Shown here one piece after another: positions 8,228 through 16,115 of a DNA stretch of 32,095 nucleotides. The position numbers and the translations under genes were made by a program. The notes beneath the pieces were generated by a model. It was not told the DNA's origin and searched no databases. It was given only the letters and a program-made list of their open reading frames with translations. This DNA comes from Candidatus Woesearchaeota archaeon (GTDB lineage: Archaea; Nanobdellota; Nanobdellia; Woesearchaeales; WJKL01): contig JAAOYC010000029.1 in the NCBI GenBank assembly GCA_018221125.1, positions 1 to 32,095 on the forward strand. Direction: 5' to 3'. Every line of letters begins with the position of its first letter. The first letter of the stretch is position 1.

Positions 8228-9613
8228 TTAAAAGTATAAGTCTCTTTCTTTGTTTTTAATTTTTTCCAGATATTCAATTGTTTTGTCTCTTCTGTCTTTA
8301 TCCAGGATATTATCTAATTCTCTTTGTATTAGTTCTTCTCCTGCTTTTTTTGTCTCTTCATCTGCATAATCTTCAAGATATTCTTTCAAAGTTGTTAGTG
8401 CATTAGGAAGGCAGCGGAGTTTTATCAATCCTGGCTTTGCCAAGTCCATGAAATCTTTTCCTACTCTACCTAATCTATAACAGCCAGTGCAAAAGGAAGG
8501 GATAAAGCCTTGTTTTATTACAGATTTTATTATCTCTCCTGTTGTTCTTGTATCATTTAAAGTGAATTGTTCTTCATCTTCTGGATTGATTATTGCTTCT
8601 TTATATCCTCCTGGATTTGTTTTTGAGCCTGCGCTTATCTGAGAAATACCTAGATTAAAGATTTCTTTCCTTATTTCAGCAGATTCTCTTGTAGACAAAA
8701 TAATGCCCGTGTAAGGGACAGCTAATCTTAATACTGCAACTAGTTTTTTGAAATCTTCATCAGAAACAGGATTTGGGATGGTGATTGAGGCAGGAGCATT
8801 TTGAGCAGGCTCTATTCTTGGGATTGATATTGTATGAGGTCCAATTCCATAGGTTTTATTCAAATGATTTGCGTGCTGGAGCAGTGCAAGGACTTCAAAT
8901 TTGTAATTGTACAATCCAAATAATGCCCCTATTCCAACATCATTGATCTTATTTTTTAATGCTCTGTCCATAACATTTAATCTCCAATCATAATCTGATT
9001 TTTTTCCAGATGGATGCATTTTTTTGTATGTTTCTCTGTGATATGTTTCCTGGAAAACAGTATAAGTTCCTATTTTTACATTTTTTAATTTCTGAAACTC
9101 TTCTTTATCTAAAGGAGCTATCTCAATATTTATTCTTCTGATAGAATTGCCTTTTGAATCCTTTACAGAATAAACAGCTTCAATTGCTTTTAGAAAATAA
9201 TCAAACTCTCCATCTTCTCCCATTAACATCAATATTCTTTTATGGCCTTGTTCAAGAATTATCTTTGTTTCCTCTTTGATTTCATCAAGATTAAGGCTTC
9301 TTCTTTTCATGTTTTTGTTATCTGTTCTAAAACCACAGTAAAGGCAGTTGTTAGAGCAGTGATTTGAAGTGTATAATGGGGCAAAGAGAACAAGGCGATT
9401 TCCATAGATGTTTTCTTTTATCTTAAATGCTGTCTGAAAAAGCCTGTCTAATGTCTCTTTATCAGAGATGTTCAGCAAGGCAGCAACTTCTTTTAGTTCT
9501 AGGCCTTTTAGCAATAGAGCTTTGTCTAGGATATTATTAATCTCTTTTTTTGACACTTCTTTTGTTTGTTTTAAAATTTGATGTATAATCTCTTCATCAA
9601 TAAATTGGTTCAT
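8228..9613 (-). CDS. hydG: [FeFe]-hydrogenase maturase HydG, tyrosine lyase radical SAM
   Basis: CSNNCLYCGFR radical-SAM motif and C-terminal CTGCYRLGRVGKDFMDLAKPGLIKLRC, which is the canonical CX2CX22C auxiliary-cluster motif of HydG. Confidence 0.96.
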   Translation of the reverse strand: MNQFIDEEIIHQILKQTKEVSKKEINNILDKALLLKGLELKEVAALLNISDKETLDRLFQTAFKIKENIYGNRLVLFAPLYTSNHCSNNCLYCGFRTDNKNMKRRSLNLDEIKEETKIILEQGHKRILMLMGEDGEFDYFLKAIEAVYSVKDSKGNSIRRINIEIAPLDKEEFQKLKNVKIGTYTVFQETYHRETYKKMHPSGKKSDYDWRLNVMDRALKNKINDVGIGALFGLYNYKFEVLALLQHANHLNKTYGIGPHTISIPRIEPAQNAPASITIPNPVSDEDFKKLVAVLRLAVPYTGIILSTRESAEIRKEIFNLGISQISAGSKTNPGGYKEAIINPEDEEQFTLNDTRTTGEIIKSVIKQGFIPSFCTGCYRLGRVGKDFMDLAKPGLIKLRCLPNALTTLKEYLEDYADEETKKAGEELIQRELDNILDKDRRDKTIEYLEKIKNKERDLYF

Positions 9614-9651
9614 TTATTAAACTCAATAACCCCCTGTATATTAAATTAGCG

Positions 9652-9663
9652 TTAAATATTTAA
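9652..9663. promoter_or_regulatory. Candidate bidirectional promoter/operator: 12-bp perfect palindrome TTAAATATTTAA between divergent hydG and Lrp-like gene
   Basis: The palindrome starts 39 bp from the hydG ATG and ends 26 bp from the regulator ATG, suitable for archaeal TATA boxes in both directions. Flanked by the inverted repeat ATTAAACT (9616-9623) / AGTTTAAT (9681-9688). Confidence 0.5.
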
Positions 9664-9688
9664 ACTTATTATAATTATTTAGTTTAAT

Positions 9689-10132
9689 ATGACAACCATA
9701 ACAAAGAATGAAAAAAAGGTTTTGTCAATCTTGCTCGATAATGCCAAAACAACAGATTCGGAAATAGCTGCAAGGCTTAAGATAACTCCTCAAGGAGTTA
9801 GAAAAATCAGAATAAAACTGGAAAAAGAATACATCAGACAATATCGCACAATAATAAACTACAAAGAGTTTGGAATAAATGTTCTTGCAATTGCCCAGAT
9901 TAAGATAATGAATAAGGATTTATTAAATAATAAGCATATAATAGGTGCATTTGAGATTAATGAGGCAGATATAACACACATACTTATCCTGGGTTTTAAA
10001 TCACTTGAAGAGCTCGATGAATATAAGATAAAAATATCAAAAGACGCAGAGATTCAAAAGCTGAATATCCTATCCAATAAAGGGCTCTTAAAGAATTCTC
10101 CAAATGAATTGATTAAAGAGCATTTGAAATAG
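9689..10132 (+). CDS. Lrp/AsnC-like winged-helix transcriptional regulator
   Basis: N-terminal HTH KNEKKVLSILLDNAKTTDSEIAARLKITPQGVRKIRIKLEKEYIRQYRTIINYKEFGI, as in Lrp/AsnC; divergent from hydG. Confidence 0.75.
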   Translation: MTTITKNEKKVLSILLDNAKTTDSEIAARLKITPQGVRKIRIKLEKEYIRQYRTIINYKEFGINVLAIAQIKIMNKDLLNNKHIIGAFEINEADITHILILGFKSLEELDEYKIKISKDAEIQKLNILSNKGLLKNSPNELIKEHLK

Positions 10133-10135
10133 ATT

Positions 10136-11320
10136 TTATAACTCTACAATCTTATTTATCTCCTCAATTAGTTTGTCACATTCTTCTTCTGTATTGTAAA
10201 TATATAATGATACTCTTGCGCTGCCTTTTAGATTATGGGCATTAAACCAGCTGTGAACACAATGAGCTCCTGATCTTACCATTATATCAGCAGAACTGTC
10301 CAGCAGCAAGGCTATCTCATGAGGGTCTGCATCTTTATAATTAAAACTAATGATGCCCGATCTTAATTCTGGATCTTCTGGACCGATTATTTTTATTCCA
10401 TCAATCTTAAGCAGCTCATTTGTTATTTTTTTATTAAGCTCTGTCTCATGCTTGCTGATATTTTTTCTTCCAATTTTCATCAAGTATCTTGCTGCTTCTG
10501 CCAGTCCAATGATTCCGGCATAATTTTGCAAGCCGGCTTCAAATTTCTCAGGAGGCTTTTCAAATTCTGCTGTTGTGTATGTTGTATCAATAACAGTATC
10601 CCCTCCAATAAGAAAAGGTTCTAATTTTTCCAATAGATGGTATTTTCCATATAATATTCCTGTTCCTGACGGCCCCAGCATTTTATGCCCAGAACAGGCA
10701 AGAAAATCAACATCTAGCTTTTTAACATTAATCTCTTTATGAGGGACAGACTGCGCAGCATCTAATAATACTAAGGCACCATGCTCATGGGCAATTTTTA
10801 TTATCTCTTCAGCAGGAATAGTAACTCCATCTAAATTGCTTGTATGGACCATTGAAACAAGTTTTGCTCCTTTTATCTTTTCTTTGAATTTGTCCATATT
10901 AAAAGTATTGTCTTCATTGCTTTTGATTATCTCATGTATAATTCCTCTTTTAGCCAGGTTCTGCCATGGCAAAAGATTTGAATTATGTTCTTTGTCTGTT
11001 GTAATCACTTTATCTCCTTTTTTCAAGCCAAGAGAATTTGCAACTAAGTTGATGCTTTCAGTTGTATTTTTAGTAAATACAATTTCATTAGGTTTTGCAT
11101 TAAAGAATTTTGCAATTATCTTTCTTGCTTTACTGACCTCTTCGGTTACTTTTTCCCCAAGCTTATGCATGCTTCTTCCAGCGCAAGCAGGAAATTCATT
11201 ATAATAACAGTTCATTGCTTTAACTACTTGTTGAGGCTTAAGGCTAACACAAGCAGAATCCATGTAGATTATCCCTTTTTCCAGAACTGGAAAATCTTTT
11301 CTTATTTTTTGAGTATTCAT
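10136..11320 (-). CDS. Cysteine desulfurase (SufS/CsdA-like, class V aminotransferase)
   Basis: PLP lysine motif SGHKMLGPSGTGILYG; active-site Cys region VRSGAHCVHSWFN; FTKNTTESINLVA. Start taken at MNTQKIRKDFPVL. Confidence 0.92.
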   Translation of the reverse strand: MNTQKIRKDFPVLEKGIIYMDSACVSLKPQQVVKAMNCYYNEFPACAGRSMHKLGEKVTEEVSKARKIIAKFFNAKPNEIVFTKNTTESINLVANSLGLKKGDKVITTDKEHNSNLLPWQNLAKRGIIHEIIKSNEDNTFNMDKFKEKIKGAKLVSMVHTSNLDGVTIPAEEIIKIAHEHGALVLLDAAQSVPHKEINVKKLDVDFLACSGHKMLGPSGTGILYGKYHLLEKLEPFLIGGDTVIDTTYTTAEFEKPPEKFEAGLQNYAGIIGLAEAARYLMKIGRKNISKHETELNKKITNELLKIDGIKIIGPEDPELRSGIISFNYKDADPHEIALLLDSSADIMVRSGAHCVHSWFNAHNLKGSARVSLYIYNTEEECDKLIEEINKIVEL

Positions 11321-11367
11321 TTCAACAACCAGATTAAACATATCACGTTAAAAAAATAAAAAATACT

Positions 11368-12393
11368 TTAACCACCGCATCCTCCTGCTGATGAAGGTGC
11401 ACTTGCTGTATTAAACCCAAAGCCAGGTGATGGATTTCCTTCTGCACTTAAGTCAGTATTACATTCTTCTGGCTTATCATTAAATGCAGAACAGATAGTG
11501 TTCAATAAACTTACTGCGTCTCTTCCTGAACTTATTGTCTTTCCATTTATCACTAAAGTAGGAGACCCCCTTACACCATATTTTTCGTTATCAGAATCAT
11601 ATATGTTAAATGGCGGGAATCTTCCCCTCCATTTTGATTTGTCATTGTAATCTTCTGTAATTCCAAACTCCTTATCAGCTTTTTCTACACATGAAGATAT
11701 TTTTGAACTATCTAATTTTTCCTTGACTATGCATTCATCTCCTTTTCCTTCTTCTAAAAAGCACTTAAGATAATCTATAAAGTGATCTGGATATTCTTTC
11801 TGGATACAATACTGGTTTAATTGTTCATCAATTTCTTTCTGTTCGTGCATTGCATAATTGACAAATTTAAGCTGGAAATCAATCTTATCACCAAGCAAAT
11901 CCACTACAGGAATAATTCCTTTTTCCATCTGAGTTCCATACGGGCAATGAGACATTACAAAAAGCTCTATAACAGGTTTATCGCTTTTTTCTAATCCTTG
12001 CGCTGGTGCTTGTTGTGGTGTTTGTTCTGGGATTTCTAGAGTTTCATCTAAATTAATTGCCTGCGGAAACAATAACTGGCCATCTTTTGTAACATAAGAA
12101 TCAAGTTCCTGTCCATTGACATCTAATTTGAGTCTGTAAAGATTGCCAGATTCTTCTACACTTTTCAATGTTGCTTTTCCTTGTCCTTGCAAAAGATTTT
12201 GATTTATGAATTTAATAGTTTTGTCTGCTGCTGCTTGGGCTGTTAAGCCAGAACTACTGCCTTTGCTAAATCCTCCCATAAAAACAGAAATAATTAACAG
12301 AACCACTAAAACTGCTGTTGATATCTGCCATACTACTATTTTTTTTATTTTATGCTTATGAGTTATGTGTTTATCTTCTTCCATTTGTTTCAC
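11368..12393 (-). CDS. Membrane-anchored thioredoxin-fold (DsbA/DsbG-like) protein with C-terminal GGCGG tail
   Basis: N-terminal TM (IVVWQISTAVLVVLLIISVFMGGF); VIELFVMSHCPYGTQMEKG; cis-Pro-like GSPTLVINGK; terminal SSAGGCGG. Confidence 0.85.
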   Translation of the reverse strand: MKQMEEDKHITHKHKIKKIVVWQISTAVLVVLLIISVFMGGFSKGSSSGLTAQAAADKTIKFINQNLLQGQGKATLKSVEESGNLYRLKLDVNGQELDSYVTKDGQLLFPQAINLDETLEIPEQTPQQAPAQGLEKSDKPVIELFVMSHCPYGTQMEKGIIPVVDLLGDKIDFQLKFVNYAMHEQKEIDEQLNQYCIQKEYPDHFIDYLKCFLEEGKGDECIVKEKLDSSKISSCVEKADKEFGITEDYNDKSKWRGRFPPFNIYDSDNEKYGVRGSPTLVINGKTISSGRDAVSLLNTICSAFNDKPEECNTDLSAEGNPSPGFGFNTASAPSSAGGCGG

Positions 12394-12400
12394 CCCATAT

Positions 12401-12481
12401 TTATCTCAAAATAAAATATATTAACACAAGGACTATCATTATCCCAATAATCCCTAAAATGTGCTCTATCTTAAGCTTCAT
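12401..12481 (-). CDS. Candidate 26-aa single-TM microprotein upstream of thioredoxin-fold gene
   Basis: Read by eye: MKLKIEHILGIIGIMIVLVLIYFILR*. TATA-like ttatttataag about 25 nt upstream; followed by GGGGTGAAA ahead of the next gene. Confidence 0.4.
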   Translation of the reverse strand: MKLKIEHILGIIGIMIVLVLIYFILR

Positions 12482-12600
12482 AAGCTCTGGAATACCCTTC
12501 CTTATAAATAACTTAGCCCATAAACTGTTAGTCAAAAAAGGGCTAATTCCTACGAATTTCGGCTCTAGACTGTTTATAACCGCTGTTTTGATTCGGATTA

Positions 12601-13101
12601 TTATAGCTTTATTCTTAAGAAAAGTTGGTTTGTTTTGCCTTTCTTTTCTTTTTTTATTAAGCCTTTCTGCTCTAAAATGCCAAGTATTATGCTTAACTTT
12701 GATTTATGCAGGTTTGTCCTGATGCCTAAAGTATGTTGAGTAATTCCATCCTGTTCTTTAATTGCAGTTAAAACTCTTTTTTCATCTTCATTTAATCCCA
12801 TTAAGATAAGATGAAATTTTGCTTCTTTTGATTTTAAGGATGCTTCTTGTTTTAATTTTTTTAGAAGTGTTTGATGTGATCTTTCAAAAAACAATAAATA
12901 AACTCCAAGACTTAAAGTAGCAAAAACAACTGCAATTCCTCCATGCACTATAAAAGGAGGTTCATGAGAGGCATCGCATGTGTCAGCGCAAGCGCAGGAA
13001 TCTATTTTAAGCTGGTTAATCTGGTTGTTGAATCCCCACAGGAACAAGCTAAACACCATACTTATTCCGATTATTATTAATCCTAATTTTTTATTGTCCA
13101 T
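12601..13101 (-). CDS. Membrane-anchored winged-helix regulator with extracytoplasmic Cys-rich loop
   Basis: TM - DSCACADTCDASHEPPF - TM - C-terminal wHTH EKRVLTAIKEQDGITQHTLGIRTNLHKSKLSIILGILEQKGLIKKEKKGKTNQLFL. Paralog of 21950-22471. Confidence 0.8.
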   Translation of the reverse strand: MDNKKLGLIIIGISMVFSLFLWGFNNQINQLKIDSCACADTCDASHEPPFIVHGGIAVVFATLSLGVYLLFFERSHQTLLKKLKQEASLKSKEAKFHLILMGLNEDEKRVLTAIKEQDGITQHTLGIRTNLHKSKLSIILGILEQKGLIKKEKKGKTNQLFLRIKL

Positions 13102-13125
13102 TTTTCATGATTTTTGGTATACAGC

Positions 13126-13157
13126 AACATCAAACAGGTAAGCAAATCTTTGATGTT
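13126..13157 (-). promoter_or_regulatory. Inverted repeat AACATCAAA-N14-TTTGATGTT between Zn/Cd ATPase gene and membrane wHTH gene
   Basis: 9-bp perfect arms at 13126-13134 and 13149-13157, in the 59-bp intergenic gap. Confidence 0.4.
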
Positions 13158-13160
13158 TAA

Positions 13161-15101
13161 TCATTTTTTCCTTCCAATCCTTAACGCATTCAATATAACA
13201 GCTAAACTCAAGCCCATATCACCTACAGCTACTGCCAGCCATAATGTAATAATTCCCGGGAATGCTAAAATAGCAAAAGAACTTTTAATTAAAATGGAAA
13301 CAGAAACGTTTTGCTTTACAATTGACATTGTTTTCCTGCTCAAATCAATAAGGTAATTAATTTTTGATAAATCATCGTGCATCAATGCAATATCGGCTGT
13401 TTCAATCGCCACATCAGATCCCATGGCGCCCATTGCTATACCAACATGAGCTTTTGCCAGAGCAGGAGCGTCATTCACACCGTCGCCAACCATTACAACA
13501 TGCTCATATTTTTTCAATAATTTATCAATGATAGCAACTTTATCTTCTGGCAAAAGTTCTGCATAATATTCATCAATAGCAAGCTTTTTTGCAATAGCAT
13601 TTGCAACCCTCTCATTATCTCCTGTAAGCATTATTGTCTTAATTCCTCTGTTTTTTAATTCATTTATCGTGTTTAAAGAAGATTTCCTCACCTTATCCAT
13701 CAAGGTGATTATGCCAATGATTTGGCTGCTGTTTCCAACCAGCACAGTGGTTTTTCCTTTTTCTTCAAATCCCTTTATCAGCTTATCTGGGATAATTATG
13801 CTCTTCTTTTTAAATAAATTCCTGCTGCCAATAAAGAACACTTTTCTCCTGATGCTTCCTTTCAGCCCTTTTCCAGCTATAGACTTGAAATTGCAGACAT
13901 TAGCCAGCTTAATCCCTTTCTTTTTTGCACTTTCAAGTATAGCCTCAGCTAAAGGATGTTTTGATTTTGATTCCAGGCAGGCAGCTATCTGCAGGAGTTC
14001 TGGCTTGGAATATTTGTTTAGAGCAACAATATCTATTACTTCTGGCTTTCCTTCTGTAAGGGTTCCTGTTTTATCAAAGACCATTACTTTTACCTTTTTT
14101 ACTTCTTCAATAAAATTCCCTCCTTTGATTAGAACACCATTTTTTGCTGCAGAAGTGATACTAGAAACCATTGATACAGGAGTTGATATTGCCAGAGCGC
14201 ATGGACAGGAAATTACAAGCAGAACTAATGCCTTGTAGAACCATTCGCTGAACGGCAAGCCAAACACAAGAGTAGGAATAATCATTACAAGAGCTGCCAA
14301 AATTATAACAGTAGGAGTGTAATATTTTGCGAATTTATCAATAAAGACTTCTGTTTTGGATTTTTGTTTTTGAGCTTCATTAACAAGCTTTACAATCTTG
14401 GAAAGCGTAGTTTCGTCAGATTTTTTAGTTACTTTTATTTCAAGATACCCCTCTTCGTTTATTGTTCCTGCAAAGACATCATCTCCTTTTGCTTTAGAAA
14501 CAGGCATACTTTCTCCTGTTATAGGGGCCTGGTTTACTGATGAGGCGCCTTTGACCACTGTTCCATCTAAAGGTATTCTGTCACCTGGCCTGACTATGAG
14601 GATATCATCAATATTTACTTCATGAACATGAACTTTTATTTCATTTCCCTTTCTTTTAACAGCAGCTGTTTCTGGCGCAAGCTCCAAAAGCGAGGCTATT
14701 GATTTTCTTGCTCTTTCTGCTGCATAATCTTCCAAAAATTCTGCAATGAAAAAAAGAAATATTACAGCCGCTCCTTCTTCACCATGGCCTATTAAAAAAG
14801 CCCCGATTGCAGCAATACTTATCAAAAGATTCATATCAAATCTTATTTTCAAGATTGAGAAAAAACCCCTTTTTAGAATGTCATAACCTGCCACTATCAC
14901 AACAACAAAAAATAAAATCTGGGCAGTTAAATGTTGGTTTGTCAAAAATTCAAGATACAGGCCAATAGCTAATACAATGCCTGCCGCCAGCATGATCAAG
15001 ACTTTTTTTTGCTTCCATAAAGGCTCTTTTTCTTCAAGAATATCTGTTGCGCAGGAAGAACAGCTTTTTTCATTTTCATGATTATGTGTTTTGTCTTTCA
15101 T
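13161..15101 (-). CDS. P1B-type heavy-metal ATPase, probable Zn/Cd/Pb class
   Basis: CPC motif ISCPCALAISTPVSMV; DKTGTLTEG; TGESMPVSK; GDGVNDAPALA; short N-terminus with SCSSC rather than a full HMA domain. Confidence 0.9.
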   Translation of the reverse strand: MKDKTHNHENEKSCSSCATDILEEKEPLWKQKKVLIMLAAGIVLAIGLYLEFLTNQHLTAQILFFVVVIVAGYDILKRGFFSILKIRFDMNLLISIAAIGAFLIGHGEEGAAVIFLFFIAEFLEDYAAERARKSIASLLELAPETAAVKRKGNEIKVHVHEVNIDDILIVRPGDRIPLDGTVVKGASSVNQAPITGESMPVSKAKGDDVFAGTINEEGYLEIKVTKKSDETTLSKIVKLVNEAQKQKSKTEVFIDKFAKYYTPTVIILAALVMIIPTLVFGLPFSEWFYKALVLLVISCPCALAISTPVSMVSSITSAAKNGVLIKGGNFIEEVKKVKVMVFDKTGTLTEGKPEVIDIVALNKYSKPELLQIAACLESKSKHPLAEAILESAKKKGIKLANVCNFKSIAGKGLKGSIRRKVFFIGSRNLFKKKSIIIPDKLIKGFEEKGKTTVLVGNSSQIIGIITLMDKVRKSSLNTINELKNRGIKTIMLTGDNERVANAIAKKLAIDEYYAELLPEDKVAIIDKLLKKYEHVVMVGDGVNDAPALAKAHVGIAMGAMGSDVAIETADIALMHDDLSKINYLIDLSRKTMSIVKQNVSVSILIKSSFAILAFPGIITLWLAVAVGDMGLSLAVILNALRIGRKK

Positions 15102-15163
15102 TATTATCTTTCATATCAATTCTTTACTCGTTTAAATAGTTTTTTAGAATTTCTTCATTTATT

Positions 15164-16078
15164 TCATTTCAATAATCTTTTATACACCCTATATGGTTTT
15201 GGTCCCACTACTGCCTCCCCATTTATAAACACAGTAGGAGTTCCGTAAATACCTGTTTTTTGAAGCTCAGACATCTGAAGCTTAGTGATTTCATGCGTTC
15301 TCTCTAAATACGAACAATGCTTAATTTCTTTTTTATCTAATCCTATCTTTTCAACAACTTCAAATATTTCGTCTTCATTTTTTAATGAGATTGTGTCTGA
15401 TGTAAAAATCAATTCATTAAATTCAATAAACTTATCTTTATCTGCTTCATTAATACAATTGAGGATGTTTGATATGAAATATGTGCTTTCTTTTGCTGGG
15501 AAATGAGCAAACACAAAATTCACATCTTTGCGATCAAGCAACTTTTTTATTGCAGGATAGGCTTTTCTTGTATAAGGACAGCCATAACATCCTATGAAAA
15601 CAACATCATTTTCTGCATTCTTATCATAACTCGGAAACAGACTCAAATCAACATTGAACAAAGTCAAGGATTCAGGATTTGGGGGCTCTGCAGAACAAGA
15701 TTGAGTCTCAGAGAATTTGCTTTTTTCACCTAATGGGTCAAATATGCAAAATCCATCTTCATTAGGACCATTACAATTTCCATATAAATAATAGTTATAA
15801 CCTCCAATAGCTACATAGATGAAACTTACAATAAACAGGATTATAAATGCCCAGGAGATTAATTCAAAATGCCTATGTATCTTGCTTGCTAGGATCGGAG
15901 ATCTTTTCATCAATCTTCCAGTAATCCTGCTTTTCAATCTGATGTCTAATCCAGATTCGCATTTCCTAAAAGTAATTCTTCTAAAAACGCAATCAAAAGC
16001 CTCTTTTGCTAATTGTCTATGGGTTGCACTAAATATACCAAGAATACTAAAGACAATTAATGCTATGATGCATATCAT
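15164..16078 (-). CDS. Membrane-anchored DsbA-like thioredoxin-fold protein
   Basis: Two hydrophobic segments, then VVFIGCYGCPYTRKAYPAIKKLLDRKDVNFVFAHFP...GIYGTPTVFINGE (thioredoxin fold with TPT cis-Pro). Confidence 0.85.
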   Translation of the reverse strand: MICIIALIVFSILGIFSATHRQLAKEAFDCVFRRITFRKCESGLDIRLKSRITGRLMKRSPILASKIHRHFELISWAFIILFIVSFIYVAIGGYNYYLYGNCNGPNEDGFCIFDPLGEKSKFSETQSCSAEPPNPESLTLFNVDLSLFPSYDKNAENDVVFIGCYGCPYTRKAYPAIKKLLDRKDVNFVFAHFPAKESTYFISNILNCINEADKDKFIEFNELIFTSDTISLKNEDEIFEVVEKIGLDKKEIKHCSYLERTHEITKLQMSELQKTGIYGTPTVFINGEAVVGPKPYRVYKRLLK

Positions 16079-16090
16079 ATTAAAAAAAAT

Positions 16091-16115
16091 AAAACCTGAA
16101 AATATATCAGGTTTT
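16091..16115. terminator. Intrinsic-terminator-like hairpin at 3' end of DsbA-family gene
   Basis: AAAACCTGA-AAATATA-TCAGGTTTT (9-bp perfect stem, 7-nt loop), with T-rich tracts on both strands after the stem; abuts the stop codon of 16115-16843. Confidence 0.6.

Noticed and set aside
12482-12600. Possible tRNA or structured RNA in the gap upstream of the thioredoxin-fold operon
   Set aside because: No cloverleaf or T-loop motif could be drawn; TATA-like elements make a promoter/5' region more likely.
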